Under the pieces are notes generated by a model that was not told where the DNA came from, made no database searches, and saw only the letters and a list, made by a program, of their open reading frames with translations. The position numbers and the translations under genes are program-made. 64,000 nt of DNA from CALINF01 sp039980455 (lineage in GTDB: Bacteria > Pseudomonadota > Gammaproteobacteria > Pseudomonadales > Halieaceae), in contig JBDXCG010000004.1 in the NCBI GenBank assembly GCA_039980455.1, positions 434,001 to 498,000 on the forward strand, written 5' to 3'. Positions 8,259 through 17,036 of the stretch are shown one piece after another. Positions within the stretch are counted from its first letter, which is position 1, and the number at the start of each line of letters is the position of its first letter.

Positions 8259-10160
8259 GTGGAATATCAACAGCAATTTGATGTGATCGTAATTGGCGGA
8301 GGGCATGCAGGTACAGAAGCATGCCTGGCGGCAGCGCGCATGGGTTGCCGGACGTTGTTGCTAACCCACAGTATCGACACACTGGGTCAGATGTCGTGTA
8401 ACCCTGCCATCGGTGGTATCGGCAAGAGCCACCTGGTTAAAGAAATTGATGCTCTGGGTGGCGCCATGGCGCAGGCGACCGATCGAGCCGGTATACAATT
8501 TCGTGTTCTTAACGCTCGTAAGGGACCCGCTGTTAGGGCAACGCGCGCTCAAGCCGATCGAGTGCTTTACAAAAATGCCATCCGCGAAATTCTTGAACGT
8601 CAGCCAGGACTGTCGATTTTTCAGCAGGCCGTCGATGACCTGTTGATTGAAAATGGTGTTGTCGCTGGCGCTGTCACCCAGATGGGACTCGTGTTTCGCG
8701 CACCGAAGGTGGTTCTCACGACGGGTACGTTTCTGGGTGGCAAGATTCACATAGGGTTGGAAAATACCGCTGGCGGACGGGCGGGTGATCCACCGTCAAT
8801 TGCGTTGGCAGATCGCTTAAGAGAGATGCCATTTCGAGTAGACCGCCTGAAAACAGGCACCCCCCCCAGAATCGACGCACGGAGCGTGAACTTTTCCCTG
8901 CTCGAAGAGCAATGGGGTGACACACCACGACCCGTTATGTCGTTTTTGGGATCGCAGTCGATGCATCCAGAGCAGCGTTGTTGTTGGATAACACACACGA
9001 ATGAGCAAACGCATGATTTGATTCGTGACAATCTGGATCGCTCTCCTATGTATTCCGGGGTCATTGAGGGTGTAGGGCCACGCTACTGTCCCAGTATTGA
9101 AGACAAGATTCACCGTTTTGCCGATAAGTCCTCACATCAGATATTTATCGAACCTGAAGGTTTGACCACTAACGAGTTATACCCCAACGGTATATCAACC
9201 AGTTTGCCATTTGATGTTCAAGTCGAATTTGTCCGCTCGATAGTGGGTTTTGAAAACGCTCACATAACACGGCCCGGTTACGCGATTGAGTATGACTATT
9301 TTGATCCGCGGGATCTGAAATATTCGCTGGAAACCCGCTGTGTGCCCGGCCTGTATTTCGCTGGTCAGATTAACGGTACCACCGGCTACGAAGAAGCAGC
9401 AGCGCAAGGTCTGCTCGCGGGTCTCAATGCAGCCCTGTCGGTTAACGGGGAAGAACCCTGGTGTCCTCGTCGTGATGAGGCGTATATCGGCGTGTTGGTT
9501 GATGATCTGATATCCATGGGAACGCTGGAACCGTACCGTATGTTCACCTCCCGAGCGGAGTATCGGCTACTTCTGCGTGAAGACAACGCTGATCTGCGTT
9601 TGACGTCAAAAGCCAACGAGCTAGGCTTAATCTCACAGGCGCGTTGGCAGCGGTTTGAGCAGAAGCTGGAGGCTATTCAAAGTGAGACCGAACGCCTCGC
9701 GGCAACATTCGTGCACCCGGGTACAGCTCGCGCGTCGCAATTGGATGCTGTGCTGCTCAAACCACTCACGCGCGAATATTCATTGGCTGATCTACTCAAG
9801 CGACCCGAGCTAGATTACCCTTCGATCGCCGCACTGGACCCAGAAGTTCAGGTTGATGCAGAAGCGGCTGAACAGGTCGCTATTCAGGCGAAGTATGCGG
9901 GCTATATCGATCGCCAGCAGGATGAAGTAAACCGCCTGCGTCGGCATGAAAATACACCACTGCCAGACGATTTTGATTATTCGGTCGTTGAAGGCTTATC
10001 TAACGAGATCAAGCAAAAACTGTCTGAATCGCGTCCCGAGACCCTGGCAAGAGCCAGTCGTATACCCGGTGTTACGCCTGCTGCCGTTTCCTTGTTGCTT
10101 ATTTTTTTGAAGAAGCGCGGCTCCCTGGAACGTCTCTCCAAAGACCGAAAATCAGCCTGA
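8259..10160 (+). CDS. mnmG: tRNA uridine-5-carboxymethylaminomethyl modification enzyme MnmG
   Basis: A 633-residue FAD protein that, with MnmE, adds the carboxymethylaminomethyl group to U34 of tRNAs. The FAD-binding GGGHAGTE is at residues 13-20. The conserved GQMSCNPAIGGIGKSHLVKE and the C-terminal SRIPGVTPAAVSLLLIFLKK are present. The start is GTG at 8259, preceded by AGGA seven bases upstream. It heads the mnmG-rsmG-parA-parB run beside the putative origin, the classic gidA-gidB-parAB order. Confidence 0.98.
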   Translation: MEYQQQFDVIVIGGGHAGTEACLAAARMGCRTLLLTHSIDTLGQMSCNPAIGGIGKSHLVKEIDALGGAMAQATDRAGIQFRVLNARKGPAVRATRAQADRVLYKNAIREILERQPGLSIFQQAVDDLLIENGVVAGAVTQMGLVFRAPKVVLTTGTFLGGKIHIGLENTAGGRAGDPPSIALADRLREMPFRVDRLKTGTPPRIDARSVNFSLLEEQWGDTPRPVMSFLGSQSMHPEQRCCWITHTNEQTHDLIRDNLDRSPMYSGVIEGVGPRYCPSIEDKIHRFADKSSHQIFIEPEGLTTNELYPNGISTSLPFDVQVEFVRSIVGFENAHITRPGYAIEYDYFDPRDLKYSLETRCVPGLYFAGQINGTTGYEEAAAQGLLAGLNAALSVNGEEPWCPRRDEAYIGVLVDDLISMGTLEPYRMFTSRAEYRLLLREDNADLRLTSKANELGLISQARWQRFEQKLEAIQSETERLAATFVHPGTARASQLDAVLLKPLTREYSLADLLKRPELDYPSIAALDPEVQVDAEAAEQVAIQAKYAGYIDRQQDEVNRLRRHENTPLPDDFDYSVVEGLSNEIKQKLSESRPETLARASRIPGVTPAAVSLLLIFLKKRGSLERLSKDRKSA

Positions 10161-10164
10161 TCCA

Positions 10165-10791
10165 TTGGACAGCTATAACAACGCGCTACGTTCCGGTATT
10201 AAAAAGCTGCCAGTAGAGGTGAGTGCTACCCAGCACGATGCACTGGTGGCTTATCTCGAGCTGATGATCAAATGGAACAAAGCGTACAACCTCACAGCCG
10301 TGAGAGATCCATTACAAATGGTAACCCGCCACCTGCTTGATAGTTTGAGTATCCTGCCTTATCTGCCGGCTGGGAGAGTGCTGGACGTGGGAACTGGCGG
10401 TGGTTTACCAGGCGTTGTGTTGGCCATAATGTGCCCAGGAAGAGAGATTCACCTGCTAGATAGCAATGGCAAGAAGACCCGATTTCTTTTTCAGGTGAAA
10501 ACAGCGCTTGGACTGGATACTATGGAGATCCATCACGAGAGGGTTGAGCGCTTTCGCGACGATCAGGGGTTTGATGTGATTGTTTCAAGAGCATTCGCAT
10601 CATTGGAAGATATGGTAGCGGGCTGCCGTCATCTTTTGGGTGTACAGGGCAGTTTTCTGGCGATGAAAGGGCAGTTTCCGCAAGAAGAGTTAGCCGCGCT
10701 CCGCGGATCGGTAGAACTCAGAGCATCTCACGAACTACATGTACCTGGGCTCAATGAGCAACGCAATCTGCTGGAAATGGTGCTCACGTGA
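10165..10791 (+). CDS. rsmG: 16S rRNA (guanine527-N7)-methyltransferase RsmG
   Basis: A 208-residue SAM-dependent methyltransferase that methylates G527 of 16S rRNA. The family signature KWNKAYNLTAVRDP (37-50) and the SAM loop VLDVGTGGGLPG (72-83) are clear. The start is TTG at 10165, four bases after mnmG. No ATG or GTG in a suitable place would give a normal N-terminus. The ribosome-binding site is weak, so translation may be coupled to mnmG. Confidence 0.95.
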   Translation: MDSYNNALRSGIKKLPVEVSATQHDALVAYLELMIKWNKAYNLTAVRDPLQMVTRHLLDSLSILPYLPAGRVLDVGTGGGLPGVVLAIMCPGREIHLLDSNGKKTRFLFQVKTALGLDTMEIHHERVERFRDDQGFDVIVSRAFASLEDMVAGCRHLLGVQGSFLAMKGQFPQEELAALRGSVELRASHELHVPGLNEQRNLLEMVLT

Positions 10792-10859
10792 GTGTTTTGC
10801 AGCCTCAAAGCAATCAGCCGGCTAGATAGCGGTATTCAAACCATCAAAGAGATCAGTCA

Positions 10860-11663
10860 TTGGCCAGAATCATAGCAATTGCGAATCAGAAAGGTGGCGT
10901 GGGTAAAACCACCACCTGCGTGAATCTTGCCGCCTCTCTTGCCGCCATGGGTAAGCGTGTTTTACTGGCCGACCTTGACCCGCAGGGCAACGCGACGATG
11001 GGTAGTGGGATCGATAAACACAGTATTGAGAGAAGCATTTACGATGTGCTTGTGCACCGAGCGCCGGTAGACAAAATCGCACTAGAGGCCGGTGAGTCCG
11101 GTTATCACGTGCTCCCAGCCAATGGGGATTTAACGGCAGCTGAAGTTGAACTGGTTGGGATTGAGCATAGAGAACGTCGTTTGCGCGCTGCATTGATCGA
11201 AGCGTCAGGTGATTTTGACTACATACTGATCGACTGTCCTCCTTCGCTGAATATGCTCACATTGAATGGTCTGGTTGCTGCGGATGGTGTCATTATCGCG
11301 ATGCAATGCGAGTACTTTGCACTGGAAGGTCTTTCGGCTCTGGTAGAGACCATTAATGGCGTTGCAGCTTCGGTGAACTCAACGCTCGTGGTCGATGGGA
11401 TACTGCGCACGATGTACGATCCTAGGAACAGTTTGACCAATGAGGTGTCGTCACAGCTGCACAATCATTTTGGAGACAAGGTCTACCGCACGGTAATACC
11501 CAGAAATATCCGATTGGCAGAAGCGCCCAGTTATGGCCTACCGGCAATGCATTTCGACAAGTATTCACGAGGCTCTAAAGCCTATATGGCACTTGCTGGC
11601 GAAATAGTCCGGCGCGAAGAAAACCTGGCGCGCACTAGTGCCAGTGCAACGATAGATAGCTAG
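10860..11663 (+). CDS. parA: Chromosome partitioning ATPase ParA (Soj)
   Basis: A 267-residue Walker-type ATPase starting MARIIAIANQKGGVGKTTT, with the deviant Walker A KGGVGKTT at 11-18, LLADLDPQGN, and DYILIDCPPSLNMLT. ParA drives segregation of ParB-parS complexes near the origin. The start codon is TTG at 10860, with AAAGAGA centred about ten bases upstream. No upstream ATG fits. parB follows after ten bases in the same operon. Confidence 0.97.
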   Translation: MARIIAIANQKGGVGKTTTCVNLAASLAAMGKRVLLADLDPQGNATMGSGIDKHSIERSIYDVLVHRAPVDKIALEAGESGYHVLPANGDLTAAEVELVGIEHRERRLRAALIEASGDFDYILIDCPPSLNMLTLNGLVAADGVIIAMQCEYFALEGLSALVETINGVAASVNSTLVVDGILRTMYDPRNSLTNEVSSQLHNHFGDKVYRTVIPRNIRLAEAPSYGLPAMHFDKYSRGSKAYMALAGEIVRREENLARTSASATIDS

Positions 11664-11673
11664 GGAGCGATTA

Positions 11674-12564
11674 ATGTCTGCGAAGAAACGCGGTCTGGGA
11701 CGAGGCTTGGATGCGCTCTTGGGAGCATCTTCAACAGAGGGGGCTGGTGAGCAGGTTGAGGGTCAGACTGGCACAGGTGACGCTGGCGCTCACAACCTGC
11801 GTGAGCTCCCAGTGGACCTTATCCAGCGCGGCAAGTACCAACCCAGACGCGATATAGAACCTGAGTCATTGCAGGAGCTCGCTGATAGCATCACTGCGCA
11901 AGGCGTGATGCAACCTATCGTCGTGAGGCCAATTTCTGATCGTAAGTACGAAATTATCGCTGGGGAGCGCCGGTGGCGTGCGACTGCATTGGCTGGCCTT
12001 GATGTGATTCCCGCAGTTGTGCGTGATGTCTCCGACGAGGCCGCTATTGCGATGGCACTTATTGAGAATATTCAGCGCGAAGACCTGAATCCTATTGAGG
12101 AGGCTGCGTCTTTGCTGCGCCTGCAGCAGGAATTTGAACTGACACAGCAAGAAGTGGCCACTGCAGTCGGAAAATCCCGTTCTACCGTCGCTAACCTAAT
12201 GCGCTTGATGACGTTGCAGGATGACGTACGGACATTGCTTGAGCGTGGTGATCTTGAAATGGGACACGCGCGGGCCTTGCTGGGGCTGGAGGGCACCGAG
12301 CAATCACATGCAGCGAGAACCGTTGCCGCCAAGGGTATGTCTGTGCGAGAAACCGAGGTGCTGGTTAGAAAAATACTGAACCGCGAAACGCCCCCTAAAA
12401 CCTCGAAAACACAGGACCCTAACATCCGACAGCTTCAGGATGAGCTCATGGAAAAGCTTGGTGCTAAAGTCTCAATTCAGCATACAGCTAAAGGAAAGGG
12501 TAAGTTGGTGCTCACTTACAACTCTCTGGATGAGCTGGATGGAATCCTGGGGCACATCCGCTAG
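11674..12564 (+). CDS. parB: Chromosome partitioning protein ParB (Spo0J)
   Basis: A 296-residue CTPase/DNA-binding protein. It starts with the typical KKRGLGRGLDALLG motif. The ParB/Srx domain has QPRRDIEPESLQELADSI and the CTP-binding IIAGERRWRA. A helix-turn-helix segment (TQQEVATAVGKSRSTVANLMRL) binds parS, and a C-terminal dimer domain ends the protein. I could not find an exact parS site in the window. Confidence 0.97.
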   Translation: MSAKKRGLGRGLDALLGASSTEGAGEQVEGQTGTGDAGAHNLRELPVDLIQRGKYQPRRDIEPESLQELADSITAQGVMQPIVVRPISDRKYEIIAGERRWRATALAGLDVIPAVVRDVSDEAAIAMALIENIQREDLNPIEEAASLLRLQQEFELTQQEVATAVGKSRSTVANLMRLMTLQDDVRTLLERGDLEMGHARALLGLEGTEQSHAARTVAAKGMSVRETEVLVRKILNRETPPKTSKTQDPNIRQLQDELMEKLGAKVSIQHTAKGKGKLVLTYNSLDELDGILGHIR

Positions 12565-12595
12565 TCCGCAAATAGTCATACTAAACACTGCATAT

Positions 12596-12612
12596 TGTGG
12601 TCTTTGACCACA
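12596..12612. repeat. Inverted repeat downstream of parB
   Basis: TGTGGTC (12596-12602) and GACCACA (12606-12612) form a seven-base-pair stem with a TTT loop, 31 bases after the parB stop. No T-tract follows, so it is at best a weak terminator or a protein site. Confidence 0.4.
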
Positions 12613-12723
12613 CACAATCTATATCTGGTACCACGCGCTATTTGCACGCTATCTAGTTACATCCTGCAGCGATCATGCTGAAGTTGGGTCAGAAATGTGA
12701 CCCCGACAACATCTAAAAGTTGG

Positions 12724-12752
12724 TTGAATAGCGTGTTTAATACACCTATAAT
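12724..12752 (+). promoter_or_regulatory. Sigma-70 promoter of the atp operon
   Basis: TTGAAT (12724-12729), a 17-base spacer and a perfect TATAAT (12747-12752) lie 65 bases before atpI. No other comparably good promoter is seen before atpB, so this is the likely operon promoter. Confidence 0.75.
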
Positions 12753-12817
12753 GCCGCCGCCTGAAACGAGGACGAAGTCCGTGTGCCAGTTGACGAGGGG
12801 AACGAGGCGATGCATCC

Positions 12818-13195
12818 ATGACAGGTGCCAAAATCGCACGACCTCCGGTTCACAGAATCACCCTCCTTCAATGTATAGGCCTTGCATTGCTGGCGCTGTT
12901 ATCAGTGCTGATTTCTGAGGATGTACGAACCTATTCATTGATTTGTGGGGGCCTGGTAGCAATCGTTCCGCAGGCGTTTTTTGCCTTGAGGACTTTTCGT
13001 TATCGTGGTGCCCAATCTGCGCATGCGATGGCTCGCGCGGGATACAGTGCAGAGATAGGAAAGTTTTTTCTCAGCTGCGTAGGATTTGCGATTGTGTTCG
13101 CGCTTCTGCGTCCAATTGATGGAGCAGCTGTGTTCGCCGGGTTTGTGGCGATGTTGATGTTACATATTTTTGGGAGTTGGTGGTTGCTAAAGTAG
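12818..13195 (+). CDS. atpI: ATP synthase assembly protein AtpI
   Basis: A 125-residue hydrophobic protein with four predicted membrane segments, including LLQCIGLALLALLSVLI and FFLSCVGFAIVFALL. It matches the small AtpI family in size and in its place ahead of atpB. AtpI helps assemble the subunit c ring and is poorly conserved in sequence, so position is the main evidence. Confidence 0.88.
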   Translation: MTGAKIARPPVHRITLLQCIGLALLALLSVLISEDVRTYSLICGGLVAIVPQAFFALRTFRYRGAQSAHAMARAGYSAEIGKFFLSCVGFAIVFALLRPIDGAAVFAGFVAMLMLHIFGSWWLLK

Positions 13196-13228
13196 CGCGC
13201 CAAACCTTAATGACTAGAGAAGAGATTG

Positions 13229-14107
13229 ATGGCAGGCGATACCCAGACAGTTTCTGAATATATTGTTCACCACCTGACGAACCTGACCTATGGCAAATTG
13301 CCAGAGGGTTTCGAGCGCTATGACGGCAGTGTTATAGGCGCTGGTGGACAGTGGGTGATGGCGCACGGTGGAGAAGAAGCCACAGCGATGGGTTTTAACG
13401 CCATTCACGTTGACTCGATGATCTGGTCTGTTGGACTTGGCGTCATTTTCTGCTGGCTGTTCCGTGGCGTTGCGAAGAAGGCAGAAGCCGGTGTTCCAAG
13501 CGGCGTAGTCAATTTTTGCGAGATGATCGTTGAGTTCATCGATAGCACCGTCAAGGATACGTTCCACGGCAGTAATAAGTTGGTCGCCCCACTGGCACTG
13601 ACCATTTTTGTCTGGGTCTTCCTGATGAACTTGATGGACCTAGTGCCTGTAGATTTGATTCCGCATACCTTGATGCTTCTGGGTGTGGAGTACCACAAGA
13701 TCGTGCCGTCGACGGATCCGAATATCACAATGGGTATGGCGTTGGGTGTATTCATCCTGATGCTTTATTACTCGATAAAGGTAAAAGGCTTTGGCTTTGT
13801 CAAAGAGCTCACCCTCAATCCTTTTAACCACCCACTCTTTATACCGATCAACCTGTTCATGGAAGTGGTAGGGCTTTTGGCCAAGCCGTTCTCCCTTGGG
13901 TTACGACTGTTCGGCAACATGTATGCTGGAGAAATGATTTTCATTTTGATTGCAGCGCTGTTCAGCGCAGGGGTTGCCTGGATGCTGCCGGCTGCATTGA
14001 TGCAGGTAGGATGGGCGATCTTCCATATTCTGGTAATCGTATTACAAGCTTTCATCTTCATGGTGCTGACGATTGTTTATCTCAGCATGGCGCATGAAGA
14101 TCACTAA
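13229..14107 (+). CDS. atpB: ATP synthase Fo subunit a
   Basis: A 292-residue integral membrane protein of the proton channel. The helix with the essential arginine is seen in LAKPFSLGLRLFGNMYAGEMI. The ATG at 13229 is chosen over the TTG codon three bases earlier because AGAGAAGAG lies just upstream and the family starts M-A. Subunit a forms the two half-channels that pass protons to the c ring. It is the first structural gene of the operon. Confidence 0.98.
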   Translation: MAGDTQTVSEYIVHHLTNLTYGKLPEGFERYDGSVIGAGGQWVMAHGGEEATAMGFNAIHVDSMIWSVGLGVIFCWLFRGVAKKAEAGVPSGVVNFCEMIVEFIDSTVKDTFHGSNKLVAPLALTIFVWVFLMNLMDLVPVDLIPHTLMLLGVEYHKIVPSTDPNITMGMALGVFILMLYYSIKVKGFGFVKELTLNPFNHPLFIPINLFMEVVGLLAKPFSLGLRLFGNMYAGEMIFILIAALFSAGVAWMLPAALMQVGWAIFHILVIVLQAFIFMVLTIVYLSMAHEDH

Positions 14108-14140
14108 TTAACTTTAACCTTAGTTTTTACCTAGGAGAAA

Positions 14141-14371
14141 ATGATGGAATTAATTTACGTTGCTGCCGCAATCATGATGGGCCTTGGCGGTCTGGGTGCT
14201 GCGATTGGTGTAGGTCTGTTGGGCGGAAAGCTCATTGAAGGTTCTGCACGTCAGCCTGAGCTGGCTCCCAAGCTGCAAACGACTTTCTTCCTCGGCGCAG
14301 GCCTGGTAGATGCGATCCCCATTATTGGTGTTGGTATCGCTATGTACCTGATCTTCGTTGTTGCTGCCTAA
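14141..14371 (+). CDS. atpE: ATP synthase Fo subunit c
   Basis: A 76-residue hairpin proteolipid. The first helix is glycine-rich (GLGGLGAAIGVGLLGG), the polar loop has the invariant RQPEL, and the second helix carries the proton-binding Asp57 in GLVDAIPIIGVG. The extra Glu and Ser/Thr ligands of sodium-type rings are absent, so the ring is read as proton-driven. Two adjacent ATGs (14141, 14144) follow AGGAGA; either could start the protein. Confidence 0.98.
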   Translation: MMELIYVAAAIMMGLGGLGAAIGVGLLGGKLIEGSARQPELAPKLQTTFFLGAGLVDAIPIIGVGIAMYLIFVVAA

Positions 14372-14437
14372 CAGCGACCCCGGCAAGTGTGGGTCTGCCT
14401 ATTTGGGTAGGCCCCGGAATTTTGTAAGGAGCAAGGC

Positions 14438-14908
14438 GTGAATATTAACCTTACGCTTATAGGACAGATGATCGCGTTTGTCTGCTTTGTTGTGTTCTGC
14501 ATGAAGTACGTTTGGCCGCCTATTCTGGCCGCTATGCAGGAACGCGAGAAGAAGATAGCAGACGGATTAGCAGCTGCTGACCGAGCCAGCCATGACCTTG
14601 AGTTGGCTCAGGAAAAAGCGGTTGAACGCATGAAAGAAGCCAAAGTAGAGGCTTCGGGCATTGTGGATTCTGCCAACAAGCGAGCAAACCAGATTATTGA
14701 CGAGGCGAAAGCAGCCGCTCATGTAGAGGCTGATCGTGTGAAGGCTTCAGCTCAGGCTGAGATCGAGCAGGAAACCAATCGCGCGCGTGAAGAATTGCGT
14801 ACGCAGGTAGCTGCCTTGTCTCTCGCCGGTGCCGAGAAGGTGCTGGGCGCCAGTATCGACCAAGCTGCGCATGCGCAGTTGGTGGATAAGCTGGCTGAAG
14901 AGCTCTAG
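14438..14908 (+). CDS. atpF: ATP synthase Fo subunit b
   Basis: A 156-residue protein with one N-terminal membrane helix (GQMIAFVCFVVFCMKYVWPP) and a long charged helix that forms the peripheral stalk. Length and sequence match the E. coli subunit. The start is GTG at 14438, with AAGGA upstream, giving the conserved N-terminus MNINLTLIGQ. It ends 13 bases before atpH. Confidence 0.97.
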   Translation: MNINLTLIGQMIAFVCFVVFCMKYVWPPILAAMQEREKKIADGLAAADRASHDLELAQEKAVERMKEAKVEASGIVDSANKRANQIIDEAKAAAHVEADRVKASAQAEIEQETNRAREELRTQVAALSLAGAEKVLGASIDQAAHAQLVDKLAEEL

Positions 14909-14921
14909 CCAAGAGGATGTT

Positions 14922-15458
14922 ATGGCTGAACTAAGTACACTCGCTCGACCCTATGCCAGAGCAGCGTTTGAATATGCTCGTGGTAGCGATGCCCTCGAGG
15001 CATGGTCAGAGCAACTGGCAACCGCAGCAGCGGTTACACAGGACGAGACAATGCAGTCTATGTTCTCCAACCCGTCACTGACCGCTACGCAACAGGCGCA
15101 GATGTTTGGTGAGGTGTGTGGAGAGGCACTGTCCGAGAAAATGCAGAACTACATCGCTATTCTCGCGTCCCATAAGCGTTTGTCGCTTTTGCCAGAGATC
15201 TACGTTCTGTTTTCGCGATACAAAGCGAATCAGGAAAAGTCGGTAGACGTAGAGGTTGTCTCTGCGTTTGACCTGGACGATGCGACAAGTAGTAAGCTCG
15301 CCACCGTTTTGGGCAAAAAGCTGGAACGCGACGTCAAAGTCAGCACCAGTACCGATAAGGATCTATTGGGCGGCATTTTAATCAGGGCTGGCGATCTTGT
15401 GATCGATGGCTCGGTGCGCGGCAGGCTGAACAAGCTAGCCGAAGCAATGAATTCGTAG
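14922..15458 (+). CDS. atpH: ATP synthase F1 subunit delta
   Basis: A 178-residue protein from the ATG at 14922, preceded by AAGAGGA. The open frame extends upstream into atpF, but the family starts MAELSTLARPYARAAFEYA. The C-terminal signature LLGGILIRAGDLVIDGSVRGRL is intact. Delta joins the b-subunit stalk to the top of the alpha/beta hexamer. Confidence 0.97.
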   Translation: MAELSTLARPYARAAFEYARGSDALEAWSEQLATAAAVTQDETMQSMFSNPSLTATQQAQMFGEVCGEALSEKMQNYIAILASHKRLSLLPEIYVLFSRYKANQEKSVDVEVVSAFDLDDATSSKLATVLGKKLERDVKVSTSTDKDLLGGILIRAGDLVIDGSVRGRLNKLAEAMNS

Positions 15459-15474
15459 GATTGAGGAACAGAGC

Positions 15475-17019
15475 ATGCAGCAGCTGAATCCATCAGAGAT
15501 TAGCGAGATTATCAAGCAACGCATCGACCAGCTCGATGTGTCATCTGAGGCTCGCAACGAGGGCACCGTTGTAGCGGTGACCGACGGTATTATTCGTATT
15601 CACGGTCTCACCGATGTTATGTACGGTGAAATGATCGAGTTTGACGGCGGCGTTTACGGTATGGCGCTGAACCTTGAGCGCGACTCAGTGGGCGCGGTAG
15701 TGCTCGGTGAGTACAAAGGCTTGGCTGAAGGCCAGTCTTGCCGTTGCACAGGTCGTATTCTTGAAGTGCCTGTTGGCCCCGAGCTGCAGGGACGCGTTGT
15801 CGATGCACTGGGTATGCCGATTGACGGGAAAGGGCCTGTTGACGCTGCACTCACAGATGCATTGGAAAAAGTTGCACCGGGTGTAATTGAGCGACAGTCA
15901 GTTGACCAGCCAGTACAGATTGGTTTGAAGGCAATCGACGCGATGGTGCCAATCGGTAGAGGCCAGCGTGAGCTGATTATTGGCGATCGCCAGATTGGTA
16001 AAACTGCTATTGCCGTTGACGCGATTATCAACCAGAAAAATACAGGCATTAAGTGTGTTTATGTCGCTGTAGGCCAGAAGGCCTCGTCTGTTGCGGCCGT
16101 AGTGCGAAAGCTTGAAGAGCACGGCGCGATGGATCACACGATCGTCGTAGCAGCCACGGCATCAGATCCAGCGGCAATGCAGTACTTGGCGCCATTTGCG
16201 GGTTGCACGATGGGTGAGTACTACCGCGACCGTGGCGAAGATGCTCTGATTATTTATGATGATCTGACCAAGCAGGCTTGGGCCTACCGTCAGATCTCTC
16301 TGCTGCTTCGTCGTCCACCAGGCCGAGAAGCTTACCCCGGAGACGTATTCTATTTGCACTCGCGTCTGTTGGAGCGTGCTGCCAGGGTAAACCCGGACTA
16401 CGTAGAGAAGTTCACTAACGGCGAAGTCAAAGGCAAGACCGGCTCGCTGACGGCATTACCCGTTATTGAGACACAGGCCGGTGACGTATCTGCCTTTGTA
16501 CCCACTAACGTGATTTCGATCACCGACGGTCAGATCTTCCTGGAAGCTGACATGTTTAATGCCGGTGTGCGTCCAGCGATGAACGCGGGTATTTCGGTAT
16601 CTCGTGTTGGTGGCGCGGCGCAGACAAAAATCATTAAGAAGCTGTCGGGCGGTATTCGTACAGCACTGGCTCAGTATCGAGAGCTGGCAGCCTTTTCACA
16701 GTTTGCCTCTGACCTTGACGATGCTACCAAGGCGCAGCTGGACCATGGTGAGCGTGTTACTGAGTTGATGAAGCAGAAGCAATATTCTCCACTGAGTGTC
16801 GCTGAAATGGGTGTAGTGCTTTACGCTGCGAACGAAGGCCTTTTGCAGGAAGTAGAAGTCAGCAAGATTGGTGACTTTGAAGCGTCTTTGTTGTCGTACA
16901 TGCACGCGGAGCACGCGCAACTGATGGCGTCTATCGTCGAGAGCGGTGATTACAACGACGAGATCGAAGCGGCTTTCAAAGCAGCTCTCGAAACGTTCAA
17001 AGCGACGCAGAGCTGGTAA
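15475..17019 (+). CDS. atpA: ATP synthase F1 subunit alpha
   Basis: A 514-residue subunit of normal length. It has the Walker A-type GDRQIGKT near residue 170 and the alpha/beta family signature region, ending with the C-terminal helical domain. Alpha subunits carry non-catalytic nucleotide sites and alternate with beta in the F1 head. ATG at 15475, 16 bases after atpH. Confidence 0.99.
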   Translation: MQQLNPSEISEIIKQRIDQLDVSSEARNEGTVVAVTDGIIRIHGLTDVMYGEMIEFDGGVYGMALNLERDSVGAVVLGEYKGLAEGQSCRCTGRILEVPVGPELQGRVVDALGMPIDGKGPVDAALTDALEKVAPGVIERQSVDQPVQIGLKAIDAMVPIGRGQRELIIGDRQIGKTAIAVDAIINQKNTGIKCVYVAVGQKASSVAAVVRKLEEHGAMDHTIVVAATASDPAAMQYLAPFAGCTMGEYYRDRGEDALIIYDDLTKQAWAYRQISLLLRRPPGREAYPGDVFYLHSRLLERAARVNPDYVEKFTNGEVKGKTGSLTALPVIETQAGDVSAFVPTNVISITDGQIFLEADMFNAGVRPAMNAGISVSRVGGAAQTKIIKKLSGGIRTALAQYRELAAFSQFASDLDDATKAQLDHGERVTELMKQKQYSPLSVAEMGVVLYAANEGLLQEVEVSKIGDFEASLLSYMHAEHAQLMASIVESGDYNDEIEAAFKAALETFKATQSW

Positions 17020-17036
17020 GCCAGAGGATCTAGAAG

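Noticed and set aside
10783..10792. Palindrome CTCACGTGAG as a parS site
   Set aside because: Only the CACGTG core fits; the flanks differ from known parS (GTTTCACGTGAAAC or GTTCCACGTGGAAC), and it spans the rsmG stop codon.
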